64,000 nucleotides of DNA, taken from Planctomycetales bacterium ZRK34 (GTDB lineage: Bacteria; Planctomycetota; Phycisphaerae; Phycisphaerales; Zrk34). The notes below the pieces were generated by a model. It was given only the letters and a program-made list of their open reading frames with translations. It was not told the origin of the DNA and did not search any database. The stretch covers positions 2,911,850 through 2,975,849 of the forward strand of contig CP050848.1 of NCBI GenBank assembly GCA_014873095.1. The letters run 5' to 3'. Shown here one piece after another: positions 34,837-42,667 of the stretch (the stretch's first letter is position 1; every line of letters starts with the position of its first letter). The position numbers and the translations under genes are program-made.

Positions 34837-35103
34837 ATGAAAACACTGATTTGTACATTTGCCGCCGTCGCCATGCTGGCGTTTGCCGCACCGAGCTTCG
34901 CCGGCCCCAACACCGGCCAGCCCAGCCATGCCCAACGCATGATGCAAGTGGCCCAGGATCGCCAGGAAACCACGCGTCCTTACGCGCTGACCGGCGAACA
35001 GCAGCGGGCCATGCACTGGCGCTACCAGTCCTCCCATGTCGGCGCCCAGCGCAGCCACTACGTCTATGTCCGCTGCCCGATGCGCCATGGCGACAAGCGC
35101 TGA
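34837..35103 (+). CDS. Small secreted protein
   Basis: 88 residues from ATG 34837, with GGAG seven bases upstream. The signal peptide (TFAAVAMLAFAAPSFA) is clear. The mature part of about 65 residues is rich in His, Arg and Gln (HAQRMMQVAQDRQE, RAMHWRYQSSHVG) with one Cys. No family recognised. A strong terminator follows. Confidence 0.7.
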   Translation: MKTLICTFAAVAMLAFAAPSFAGPNTGQPSHAQRMMQVAQDRQETTRPYALTGEQQRAMHWRYQSSHVGAQRSHYVYVRCPMRHGDKR

Positions 35104-35152
35104 ACCACGGCCCCGCGCCGACGTTCAGCCACCGCACCATGATCGTGCATTC

Positions 35153-35189
35153 GAAGCTCGCGCCTCGCGGCGCGGGCTTCTTCTTTTTT
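35153..35189 (+). terminator. Intrinsic terminator of the small secreted protein gene
   Basis: GAAGCTCGCGCC (35153-35164) pairs with GGCGCGGGCTTC (35169-35180), one mismatch, followed by TTCTTTTTT. Confidence 0.85.
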
Positions 35190-35206
35190 GTATCACGCCT
35201 GCATGA
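35169..35206 (+). repeat. Direct repeat, left copy
   Basis: GGCGCGGGCTTCTTCTTTT and the following TGTAT...GC.TGCATGAG match 35703-35743, which is the promoter and start region of the HAD gene. The left copy includes the right arm of the terminator and the last codons of the membrane-protein gene on the other strand. Together the copies bracket that gene. Confidence 0.7.
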
Positions 35207-35636
35207 GTTGCGCAGTCTTCCTCGATCGCTCGCCAACCCGGTCGGCGGCGAGCACCAGCATCAGATATACCGCTTGCAGGAAGATGACAAAGCCCCACTT
35301 TTTAATAAGGTAATCAGTTGACACATCACTCATGCTCAACCCGGTGGTGAACACCCCGAAAATCATCAGCACGACCAATCCCAGACTGAATAAAATCTTT
35401 GCCAGCGTGCGGCGTATCCAGTGTGTGCCCAGCCGGGCTTCGTCCAGCAGCGGGTTGTCTAGTAGCGCACGAATTACGCATATCGCAATCGGCACGATGA
35501 GCATCAACATCAGTATCGGGGTGTCCTCCTCACCGATGTAACACTGAATAAATACCCACCCCAGCGCGTACCCCAACCAAGGAAACATCACATCGTAATA
35601 CAGATGACGCTTTGTGTGAGCGTTCACGTCTACCAT
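35193..35636 (-). CDS. Four-helix membrane protein, possibly inserted
   Basis: 147 residues from ATG 35636; the TTG at 35651 is not needed. Four hydrophobic helices (WLGYALGWVFIQCYIG, ILMLMLIVPIAICVI, LFSLGLVVLMIFGVF, VIFLQAVYLMLVLAA). The gene looks richer in A and T than its neighbours and is bracketed by the direct repeat at 35169-35206 and 35703-35743, so it may have arrived by insertion or the flank duplicated. No family recognised. Confidence 0.68.
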   Translation of the reverse strand: MVDVNAHTKRHLYYDVMFPWLGYALGWVFIQCYIGEEDTPILMLMLIVPIAICVIRALLDNPLLDEARLGTHWIRRTLAKILFSLGLVVLMIFGVFTTGLSMSDVSTDYLIKKWGFVIFLQAVYLMLVLAADRVGERSRKTAQLMQA

Positions 35637-35702
35637 GATAGCAACGGCCAAGCATCAGTGCGTGCGTCGTCTGCCTTGCCTCGGGGTGAATTTGAACCGC
35701 CC

Positions 35703-35743
35703 GGCGCGGGCTTCTTCTTTTGGTGTATGATGCCCGCATGAGC
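35703..35743 (+). repeat. Direct repeat, right copy
   Basis: Matches 35169-35206: GGCGCGGGCTTCTTCTTTT, then GTGTATGATGCCCGCATGAG. It contains the HAD gene start. Differences from the left copy are concentrated in the middle. Confidence 0.7.
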
Positions 35744-36397
35744 CAGGCAGTGATCTTCGATGTCGACGGCGTGCTGATCGATTCGTATCAGGCGCATTAC
35801 GAAAGTTGGCGGGCCCTGTGTCGCGAGCACGGGTTCGACATCACCGAGACCCAGTTCGCCACCACGTTCGGCCGGCGCAGCAGCGACATCATCGCGATGC
35901 TCTTTGAAGGTGAATTCACCGACGAGCAGATCGCCGCGATGGACGATCGCAAAGAGGCGCTGTTCCGCGAAATCGTCGAGCGTGACTTTCCCGCCATGGA
36001 CGGGGCGGTCGAGTTGATCGACGACCTCGCCGGGGCGGGGTTCAAGCTGGCGCTGGGCTCATCGGGGCCGCCGGACAACGTCATGCTCGTGCTGCGGAAG
36101 CTGGATCGGGTGATGTCGGTCGGCGCGGTCGTGACCGGGCAGGATGTGACGCGCGGCAAGCCGGACCCGCAGGTTTTTCAGACCGCGGCGCAGAGGCTGG
36201 TCGTCGACCCGTCGCACTGCGTCGTGGTTGAAGATGCCGTGCCGGGCATCGAAGCGGCGAAGCGCGCCGGCATGAAGGCGGTCGCACTGACAGGCACCGC
36301 GCCACGCGAGCAACTCGAAGCTGCGGGCGCCGACCAGGTCGTCGACTCACTGCGCGAACTTGGCGCCGGTCAGATGATGACGCTGCTATCGAAGTGA
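35738..36397 (+). CDS. HAD-superfamily phosphatase/phosphomutase, beta-PGM type
   Basis: 219 residues from ATG 35738. Motif I FDVDGVLIDS (nucleophile Asp8, acid Asp10), motif II LALGSSGPPDN, the lysine in TRGKPDPQVF, motif III VVVEDAVPGIEAAKRAGM. A helical cap (ESWRALCREHGFD) lies between. Pattern is that of beta-phosphoglucomutase and related sugar phosphatases. A TGTATGAT -10-like element lies right before the start codon. Confidence 0.87.
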   Translation: MSQAVIFDVDGVLIDSYQAHYESWRALCREHGFDITETQFATTFGRRSSDIIAMLFEGEFTDEQIAAMDDRKEALFREIVERDFPAMDGAVELIDDLAGAGFKLALGSSGPPDNVMLVLRKLDRVMSVGAVVTGQDVTRGKPDPQVFQTAAQRLVVDPSHCVVVEDAVPGIEAAKRAGMKAVALTGTAPREQLEAAGADQVVDSLRELGAGQMMTLLSK

Positions 36398-36400
36398 ACC

Positions 36401-36467
36401 TGTGGCACAGCCGCCCCCGGCTGTGCGTAATTCAACCTCCGCACAGCCGAGGGCGGCTGTGCCACAG
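36401..36467. repeat. REP-like palindrome family, copy 3 (double unit)
   Basis: TGTGGCACAGCCG...CGGCTGTGCG, 17 spacer bases, then GCACAGCCGAGGGCGGCTGTGCCACAG. Same layout as 12111-12178: two hairpins facing each other. It begins four bases after the HAD stop. Confidence 0.85.
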
Positions 36468-36497
36468 TCAACGTATTCAACAGCATTCAAGGTTTGG

Positions 36498-36830
36498 TCA
36501 CGAATCGTGACGGATCACGCGGACGTTGCGTCGTCCGCCTTCGCTCCCGCCCCCGGAACCAGCCCCGGAAGTGGAAGCGGAGCCGCCGCGATTGAAGATG
36601 CCCTTGACCGCATCAGTCACCGAGGCGACCAGCGAGCTGATCGCGTAGACGACGATGAAAGTCACGATCGCCAGCAGCAGCAACACGATGATCGGAATCA
36701 CGATCACCAGCCCGGCCGCGAGGCCGGCCAGTTGCCACGTCCATGAGGGCCTGCCGCCAAAACGCTGACCGAACGCGCCCATGGAGGGGTGCTGACGCAG
36801 AGAATCGAAATTGAAGAATTCGTATCGCAT
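36498..36830 (-). CDS. Small membrane protein
   Basis: 110 residues from ATG 36830. A polar start (MRYEFFNFDSLRQHPSMG) leads to one long or two short helices (LAAGLVIVIPIIVLLLLAIV, TFIVVYAISSLVA) and a Gly/Ser-rich tail ending RRNVRVIRHDS. No family recognised. Confidence 0.66.
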   Translation of the reverse strand: MRYEFFNFDSLRQHPSMGAFGQRFGGRPSWTWQLAGLAAGLVIVIPIIVLLLLAIVTFIVVYAISSLVASVTDAVKGIFNRGGSASTSGAGSGGGSEGGRRNVRVIRHDS

Positions 36831-36859
36831 AACGCGGTGATTGTAGGCGCGCCGCAATA

Positions 36860-36908
36860 GCCGGGTCGCTACGCGGCCCAGGACCAGGGTCGCGTAGCGA
36901 CCCGGCTA
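36860..36908. repeat. GCCGGGYCGCTACGCG hairpin, copy 1
   Basis: AGCCGGGTCGCTACGCGGCCC...GGGTCGCGTAGCGACCCGGCT. Other copies are at 47668-47717 and 55222-55270. This copy has T/A pairs where the others have C/G, on both arms, so the pairing is kept. It separates a small membrane protein from the PVC fusion gene. Confidence 0.85.
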
Positions 36909-36923
36909 GGGTGTAATCACGCG

Positions 36924-39812
36924 TTACGGCACGACTTTCATCACGCCGCGCATCAGTCGCCAGTGGCCCGGGAAGGTGCAGATGTAGTCGTAATCGCCGG
37001 GCTTGGACGGGGCGGTGAACGTCAGCAGTTCCGACTTCTGGTGATCGATCAGCTTCGACGCCACGATGATCTTTTGCGACGGTGGGACAAAGCCCAACTC
37101 GAAGCCCTTGGCGCCGAGCTGTTCGGCGGCGGTGCCGATTTCTTCGGCGGAGCCCGGCTGGCCGATCACGATGTTGTGCGGCATGTAGTCGGGATTCACC
37201 AGCCGCAGCTTCACGGGCTGACCGGCTTTGACGGTGAACTCGGTCTTGTCGTATTTCATCTGCTCGGGGACGGTGTGGATCACGATCGTGTCCTTGTCGT
37301 CCTTGATCTCGGCCATGGGTTTTTCATCATGACCACCGGCCGCGGCGGCGTGCTTTTTGTGCATGGCATGCATGTCGTGCATGTCGCCTTCGAGCTTGTT
37401 GCTGTTACGCCACAAACGCTCGACCACCATCGCCGCCTGGCGGGCATTGGGCTCGGGGCTCGACAGCAGCAATTCGAGCAGCGGCTTGTTCACGACGTTG
37501 TGCTGCTGATAAACCCACAGGGCTTCGAGCAGGTGGTGGGCATGCTCGGTGCGCGTCGGGTTCCACTGCTTGATCCACTTTTCAGTGGCGGCGATGACAT
37601 CCTTGGTCGGTCGCTCCGACAGCTCGATGCGGACGCGATAGCGGATGCTGTTGTAGGGACTTTTCAGCAGGTCGAGCAGTTTGTTGATCGGCTCGCCGTC
37701 GATGGCGACATGCTCGGCGAGCGGGCGGCCTTCGTAGACAAAGCGGTAGATGCGGCCGTGCTTCTTGTCACGACTCGGGTCGCGGATGTTGTGCTGCATG
37801 TGGCCGATCAGCGGGTTCTGCCAGTCGCTGACATAGACCGCCCCGTCGTCGCCGACTTCGAAATCCGTCGGGCGGAAGTTCGGATCGCTGGAGGTCATGA
37901 AGTCTTCGAGCTCGACGCCGTTGACCTCGCCCTTCTCCACGTCGTAGTCCAGGCGATACTGCTTGATGCCGAGGAAGCCGATGGCGTTGGCGATCAGGAA
38001 GTTGCCTTCAAACTGTTCAGGCAGGTGGGCACTGGAGAGCACACCGCTGGAAGGCACGGGGCGGACTTTTTTCTCCAGCAGCTTTCGCATGGTGAACCCG
38101 CTCTTGGAGTCGGGCACGACCTGGTAGCTGCGGCCGGTGGTTCCGTCGGTGGCGAAGTTGTAACCCCAATAGTCGAAGCCCGACCCGTGGGGGTTGGGGC
38201 CGTTGGAGGCGTGGAAGCTGAACTCATACGTCCGCGGGTTGAAGCGGTACATGCCGTTGGTGGTCGACTTGTGCGGCGGGCCCCAGGGGGTTTCGACATT
38301 GGAGACGTGAAACACGCCGCGCTGGTAGTACAGCCCGCCGTCGGGACCGTACACGAAGTTGTTGGCGGTGTGATGCGTATCCGCCGAGTCGATGCCGTGC
38401 AGCACGCGGATGCGGACATCGGCGACATCGTCACCATCGGTGTCTTTGAGGAAGAGGATGTCCGGGGCCGAGGCGACGAGCACGCCGCCGTTCCAGAATT
38501 CGAACCCGGTCGGGTTGTGCACCTTGGCGAAGGTGATCGCCTTGTCCGCCACGCCGTCGCGATTTTCATCCGGCAGGATCAGCAGGCGGTCTTCCATGGT
38601 TTTGGTCGGCTCCCACTTGGGGTAGTCCTTCCACGCGGCGACCCAGAGGCGGCCCTTGGTGTCGACAGCCATCTGCACGGGGTTCGCCAGCTCCGGAAAC
38701 ATCGCCTCGTCGGCGAACAGGTTCGCCTTGAGCCCCTTGGCCATCTTCATCTTTTTGATGGCCTCGGTGCCGGAGAGGAACTCGAGCGTGCCGTTTTTGT
38801 TGCTGGGCTTGTAGTTGGTTTTGACCGGGACGGCCGGGGGGACATTCGAGTCGTCGACTTTCATGTCGCCGCCGCGGGCGACCGCCCAGATGCGCCGGTC
38901 GCGATTGGCGGTCATCAGATCAAGCTGCTCAAGCTCGCGCTGAAGCACGACGCGGTTGGTCTGGCCGTCAACGAATTTCAGATCGGCGCGGGAGCCCCAG
39001 ATGTCGTTGCCATCGGTGGCGCGGTAGCGGTTGAACCAGTGCCAGTTTTTGTCGAGCACCGCCTGGCGGAGCTTCTCGGTCGCTTCGCTGGCGGCGGGGG
39101 CTTTGATGCCCAGCAGGTCATGGGCGATGACCTCGGCGAGTTGGCGGTTGCCTTCTTCGGTCAGGTGGATGCCGTTGAGCGTCAGCGGTTGCTTGGACTT
39201 CTGATAAAGCGCCAGCGAGGGGTGGTACAGATTCACGAAGGCGACGTTTTTCTGCTTGGCGACTTCCGACATCGCATGCGTGTAAGCCGCGAGGCGCACG
39301 TTGTTGGCCTGGCCGTCGGGAAGATTCGGCGAGTGGAGGTCTTCATGACCGATCGGGGAGAAGAGCACGATACGCGGAGCCCCATTACCGGAGTAATTCT
39401 TTTTGCGCGTGTCGTCGATCCACTGGCCGAGCTGTTTGGCGAACTCATCGGGCTTGTTGGCGAACGACTCGTTGTATCCGAAGAAGGCGAAGATCACCGA
39501 CGCCTTGGAAAGCGTCAGGTATTCATCGGGGCTGGGAAAGTCCTTGCTGCGCGGGCGATCGGTGACGGTGTCGCCGGCGAAGCCGTGATTGCGGAAGACC
39601 AGCTCAAGCTCCGGGCGGGCGGACTGGATGATCGTTTCCAGCCAGCCGTGGTGTTGCATGCGGTCGGCCAGACCGTTGCCGAGATAGACGATGTGGTCGC
39701 CTTTTTCTAGCTCGAACGGCGCCGCGTCCGCCGCGCTCACGGGGATGGTCATCACCGCCAGGATCAACACGAGAATGCGAGTCGACAACGAACCGGCCAA
39801 AGCGTGCATCAT
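36924..39812 (-). CDS. SGNH hydrolase + PVC-type propeller + cupredoxin fusion protein
   Basis: 962 residues from ATG 39812, the start of a signal peptide (LVLILAVMTIPVSAADA). Domain order: SGNH/GDSL-like hydrolase (about 35-250; VYLGNGLADRM, HGFAGDTV, GYNESFA, LNGIHLTEEGNR), a PVC-type membrane-bound dehydrogenase-like propeller (about 350-720; FEFWNGGVLVASAPDILFL, DADTHH-like DSADTHHTANNF, VYVSDWQNPLIGH), HEAT-like helices, a His/Met-rich linker (DMHDMHAMHKKHA) and a type 1 copper domain (MPHN, YICTFPGHWRLM: His, Cys, His, Met ligands). It is likely secreted and may couple carbohydrate ester or sugar oxidation to electron transfer. The His/Met linker may bind copper. Confidence 0.88.
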   Translation of the reverse strand: MMHALAGSLSTRILVLILAVMTIPVSAADAAPFELEKGDHIVYLGNGLADRMQHHGWLETIIQSARPELELVFRNHGFAGDTVTDRPRSKDFPSPDEYLTLSKASVIFAFFGYNESFANKPDEFAKQLGQWIDDTRKKNYSGNGAPRIVLFSPIGHEDLHSPNLPDGQANNVRLAAYTHAMSEVAKQKNVAFVNLYHPSLALYQKSKQPLTLNGIHLTEEGNRQLAEVIAHDLLGIKAPAASEATEKLRQAVLDKNWHWFNRYRATDGNDIWGSRADLKFVDGQTNRVVLQRELEQLDLMTANRDRRIWAVARGGDMKVDDSNVPPAVPVKTNYKPSNKNGTLEFLSGTEAIKKMKMAKGLKANLFADEAMFPELANPVQMAVDTKGRLWVAAWKDYPKWEPTKTMEDRLLILPDENRDGVADKAITFAKVHNPTGFEFWNGGVLVASAPDILFLKDTDGDDVADVRIRVLHGIDSADTHHTANNFVYGPDGGLYYQRGVFHVSNVETPWGPPHKSTTNGMYRFNPRTYEFSFHASNGPNPHGSGFDYWGYNFATDGTTGRSYQVVPDSKSGFTMRKLLEKKVRPVPSSGVLSSAHLPEQFEGNFLIANAIGFLGIKQYRLDYDVEKGEVNGVELEDFMTSSDPNFRPTDFEVGDDGAVYVSDWQNPLIGHMQHNIRDPSRDKKHGRIYRFVYEGRPLAEHVAIDGEPINKLLDLLKSPYNSIRYRVRIELSERPTKDVIAATEKWIKQWNPTRTEHAHHLLEALWVYQQHNVVNKPLLELLLSSPEPNARQAAMVVERLWRNSNKLEGDMHDMHAMHKKHAAAAGGHDEKPMAEIKDDKDTIVIHTVPEQMKYDKTEFTVKAGQPVKLRLVNPDYMPHNIVIGQPGSAEEIGTAAEQLGAKGFELGFVPPSQKIIVASKLIDHQKSELLTFTAPSKPGDYDYICTFPGHWRLMRGVMKVVP

Positions 39813-40039
39813 GGAAAAATCGCCTGTCATCAGTAGAGAGATTGTCTGTGCTGCGTGGGGGGTCAACGCCACCGGCCGACCGATTCTTGCACCGGGGACC
39901 AACCGACGACGCCGCCTCCGAGGTCGGGGATTCTAGGCGGGCGTGGTGCTTGATCCCCGGATAACTCAGCCCGTGGACAGGCAATTACGACATGTAAACC
40001 GCAACTTGCCGGGTTTGTTCAGGCGAATGACGGATTTGC

Positions 40040-41518
40040 TCAGCAATGGGCGCCGCCGCGGTGGTGGATCAGGGCGTGATGAGCCAGTCGGCGGGCCAGG
40101 GCGGGCGAGGCTGCACCCGGCGGCAGGCGCCATGCCCAGTTGCCGTGGCGCGTGCCGGGGCGATTCATGCGGGCTGTGGTATCCAGGCCGAGGGCGTCCT
40201 GGATCGGCAGGATCACCACGTTGGCCCCACTGGCGTAGAGCATGCGGATCAGGTCGTCGGTCCAGCGCGACGGCGACGAGTTGTTCAGGCGCACGCGGAC
40301 GCGCCGCTGGGCCTGTATGGGCAGCTTGCGATACCAGCCGAGCGTGGTGTCGTTGTCGTGTGTTCCGGTGTAGGCCACGCAGCGGCGGGCATACGCCGGC
40401 GGCAGGTGGTAAGCGTCGCCACCGAGTCCCCACTGCAGCACGCGCATGCCCGGAATGTGAAACCGATCGCGCAGCGCAGCGGCCTGCGGCGTGATGTGGC
40501 CGAGGTCTTCAGCGATCAGCGGAAGATTGCCGACCGCCCGCTGCACCGCCCCCAGCAGCGCCCGCCCGGGTGTGGTCTGCCATTGCCCGCGCTTGGCATT
40601 GCGATCGCCGGCCGGAATGGCGAAACACCGATGCAGTCCCAGAAAGTGATCGATGCGCACGACGTCGAAATGTTTCAACGCCGTGGTAAACCGCCTGGTC
40701 CACCAGGCAAAGCGACTCGACCGATGCGCCGGCCAGTTGTACAGCGGGCTGCCCCACACCTGCCCGCGCGCGTTGAACGGATCCGGGGGCACGCCGGCCA
40801 CCACGCGGCGTCGCCCCTGTCGATCCAGTTGAAACAGCTTGCGGTGCGCCCACACGTCCGCTGAATTGTGATCCACAAAAATCGGCACATCACCAATCAG
40901 TCGAACCCCGCGCTCGGCGGCGTATTGCCGCAGCTTCCACCACTGCTGATCAAAGATGAATTGGCAGTAACACTCAAAGCCGATCTCATCAGCGTATTGC
41001 TTCCGAGCTTCGGCCAGCGCCTCGGGCTTGCGTTGTGAAAGATCACGCGGCCAGTCGATCCACGACGCCTGGCGATGCGCCTTGCGCAGCACTTCAAACA
41101 GCGCATAATCCTCCAGCCACTTCGCCTCGCGCCGGCGATACGCCGCCAGCTTCGCATGGCCTTCGAAATCTGCATAGGCCCGGCGCAGCATGTTCATCCG
41201 ATACCGCGCCGTCGTGCGGAAGTTCACCTTGGCCTCGCTGATGCGACCCGGCGGGCGCAGCGGTTGATCGAACAAGGCCGCCAGATCAATCAGCAGCGGA
41301 TTGGTCGCCAGGGCGGAGGTGGATGTGTACGGGACGAAGCCGGAGCCCACCGGTCCGATCGGCAGCATCTGCCACCATGTCTGACCCGCATCGGCAAGAA
41401 AGTCGACGAAGCGTCGCGCGCCTTCGCCGATGTCGCCGCTGCCCAGCGGGCCCGGCAGCGAAGTCACATGCATCAGTATCCCGGCCGACCGACGATCCAG
41501 TAAGCGTGCGGCATCCAT
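40040..41518 (-). CDS. malQ: 4-alpha-glucanotransferase (amylomaltase)
   Basis: 492 residues from ATG 41518. GH77 pattern: RSAGILMHVTSLPGPLGSGDIG at the start, WWQMLPIGPVG, VRLIGDVPIFVDHNSADVWA, the nucleophile in FDVVRIDHFLGL, acid/base in LIAEDLGHIT and YTGTHDNDTTLGWY. It moves glucan chains in maltodextrin and glycogen metabolism. It is the last of a possible series with the two GT4 genes upstream, but a hairpin repeat (41583-41637) separates them. Confidence 0.93.
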   Translation of the reverse strand: MDAARLLDRRSAGILMHVTSLPGPLGSGDIGEGARRFVDFLADAGQTWWQMLPIGPVGSGFVPYTSTSALATNPLLIDLAALFDQPLRPPGRISEAKVNFRTTARYRMNMLRRAYADFEGHAKLAAYRRREAKWLEDYALFEVLRKAHRQASWIDWPRDLSQRKPEALAEARKQYADEIGFECYCQFIFDQQWWKLRQYAAERGVRLIGDVPIFVDHNSADVWAHRKLFQLDRQGRRRVVAGVPPDPFNARGQVWGSPLYNWPAHRSSRFAWWTRRFTTALKHFDVVRIDHFLGLHRCFAIPAGDRNAKRGQWQTTPGRALLGAVQRAVGNLPLIAEDLGHITPQAAALRDRFHIPGMRVLQWGLGGDAYHLPPAYARRCVAYTGTHDNDTTLGWYRKLPIQAQRRVRVRLNNSSPSRWTDDLIRMLYASGANVVILPIQDALGLDTTARMNRPGTRHGNWAWRLPPGAASPALARRLAHHALIHHRGGAHC

Positions 41519-41582
41519 CGCCTGCAGTGTACTCACCGACCGCACGCCTCGCACGGCGATCAGAACACCACAGAAGAACGTA

Positions 41583-41637
41583 GACGGGATGAACAGGATG
41601 AATGCATGATCTGATTGTTCATCCTGTTGATCCCGTC
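41583..41637. repeat. CAGGAT-type palindrome, copy 1
   Basis: GACGGGATGAACAGGATGAA (41583-41602) pairs with TTCATCCTGTTGATCCCGTC (41618-41637). The right arm reaches the stop codon of the GT4 gene (41636). Shares words with 45980-46039 and 58020-58088. Confidence 0.85.
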
Positions 41638-42667
41638 AAAACGCTTGCCCCGGGGTATTGTCTTTTGCAGTGATCGGTTGAAGATGCCCGGCGAACTGGT
41701 GCACGAGGTCTTCCCACGGGCGGCTGGCGGCGTAGCGCAGCGGGGCTTCGCGGTCCGGCAGTTCCAGCGCCGCAAGCGCCGCCCGGCGCAGGTCGTGATC
41801 GAGCACACCCGTCTCGCCGGGGCGCACCACGTCGATCGGGCCCGTCACCGGGTACGCCGCCACGGGCGTGCCGCAGGCCATCGCTTCGAGCATGACATTG
41901 CCGAACGTGTCGGTCCGCGAGGGAAAGACGAACACGTCGGCCGTCGAGTAGTAATGGGCCAGTTCTTCGTCGTCGATGTACCCGGGGAAGATCACATCGG
42001 GGTAGCGTTCGCAGAGCGTGTCGCGGTAGGGGCCTTCGCCGATGATGATTTTTGTGCCGGGCAGCTTCAGGCATGCGAAGGCGTCGAGGTTTTTTTCGGA
42101 GGAGACGCGCCCGACGTTCAGGAAGATCGGCCGCGCGTGGGTGATGTGACCGTTGTCGCGCGGGTGGAAGATCGCGCTGTCGACGCCGCGGCCCCAGACG
42201 ACGAGGTGTTCGAACCCGTGTCCGGTCAGCTCGGTGCGGATCGACTCGGTCGGCACGAGCGTGCGCACCGCCGGGCGATGAAACCACCGCAGGAAGGCCC
42301 ACGCCGGCGCCTCGGGTAGATCGAGGTACACGTTGAAGTATTTTGGAAATTGCGTGTGATACGACGTGGTGAACGGCAGCTTGCGCTTCATGCAGTACGA
42401 GCGGGCCGCCAGGCCGCAGGGGCCTTCGGTGGCGATGTGAATCGCGTCGGGTTCAAACGCATCAAGCAGGCGGCGTGTTTTGCGCTTGGGCAGCAGCGCA
42501 ATGTGTATCGACGGATACCCGGGGCACTTGATATAGCGAAAACGGTCGGGGTGAATCACCAGCACGTCATGGCCGAGCGATTCGAGTCGGCGCGTGAGAT
42601 TGCTGAGCGTGCGCACCACGCCGTTGACCTGCGGAAACCACGCATCGGACACCACCGCGATTTTCAC
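41636..42667 (-). CDS. Glycosyltransferase family 4 enzyme
   Basis: 343 residues. GT-B fold with the start MKIAVVSDAWFPQVNGVVRT, acceptor region ATEGPCGLAARSYC and HTQFPKYF, donor region NVGRVSSEKNLDAF, ADVFVFPSRTDTFGNVMLEAM. This set is like the mannosyl-/glucosyl-transferases that act on diacylglycerol or phosphatidylinositol. It overlaps the PHP-GT4 gene by ATGA and is similar to that protein's C-terminal half, so the two may work on one product. The stop codon is at the edge of a palindrome. Confidence 0.85.
   Translation of the reverse strand: MKIAVVSDAWFPQVNGVVRTLSNLTRRLESLGHDVLVIHPDRFRYIKCPGYPSIHIALLPKRKTRRLLDAFEPDAIHIATEGPCGLAARSYCMKRKLPFTTSYHTQFPKYFNVYLDLPEAPAWAFLRWFHRPAVRTLVPTESIRTELTGHGFEHLVVWGRGVDSAIFHPRDNGHITHARPIFLNVGRVSSEKNLDAFACLKLPGTKIIIGEGPYRDTLCERYPDVIFPGYIDDEELAHYYSTADVFVFPSRTDTFGNVMLEAMACGTPVAAYPVTGPIDVVRPGETGVLDHDLRRAALAALELPDREAPLRYAASRPWEDLVHQFAGHLQPITAKDNTPGQAF

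Noticed and set aside
36963-39710. 915-codon open frame on the plus strand
   Set aside because: It is the mirror of the PVC fusion gene, open because of GC-rich third positions. The translation is His/Val/Gly/Arg-rich and shows no domain.
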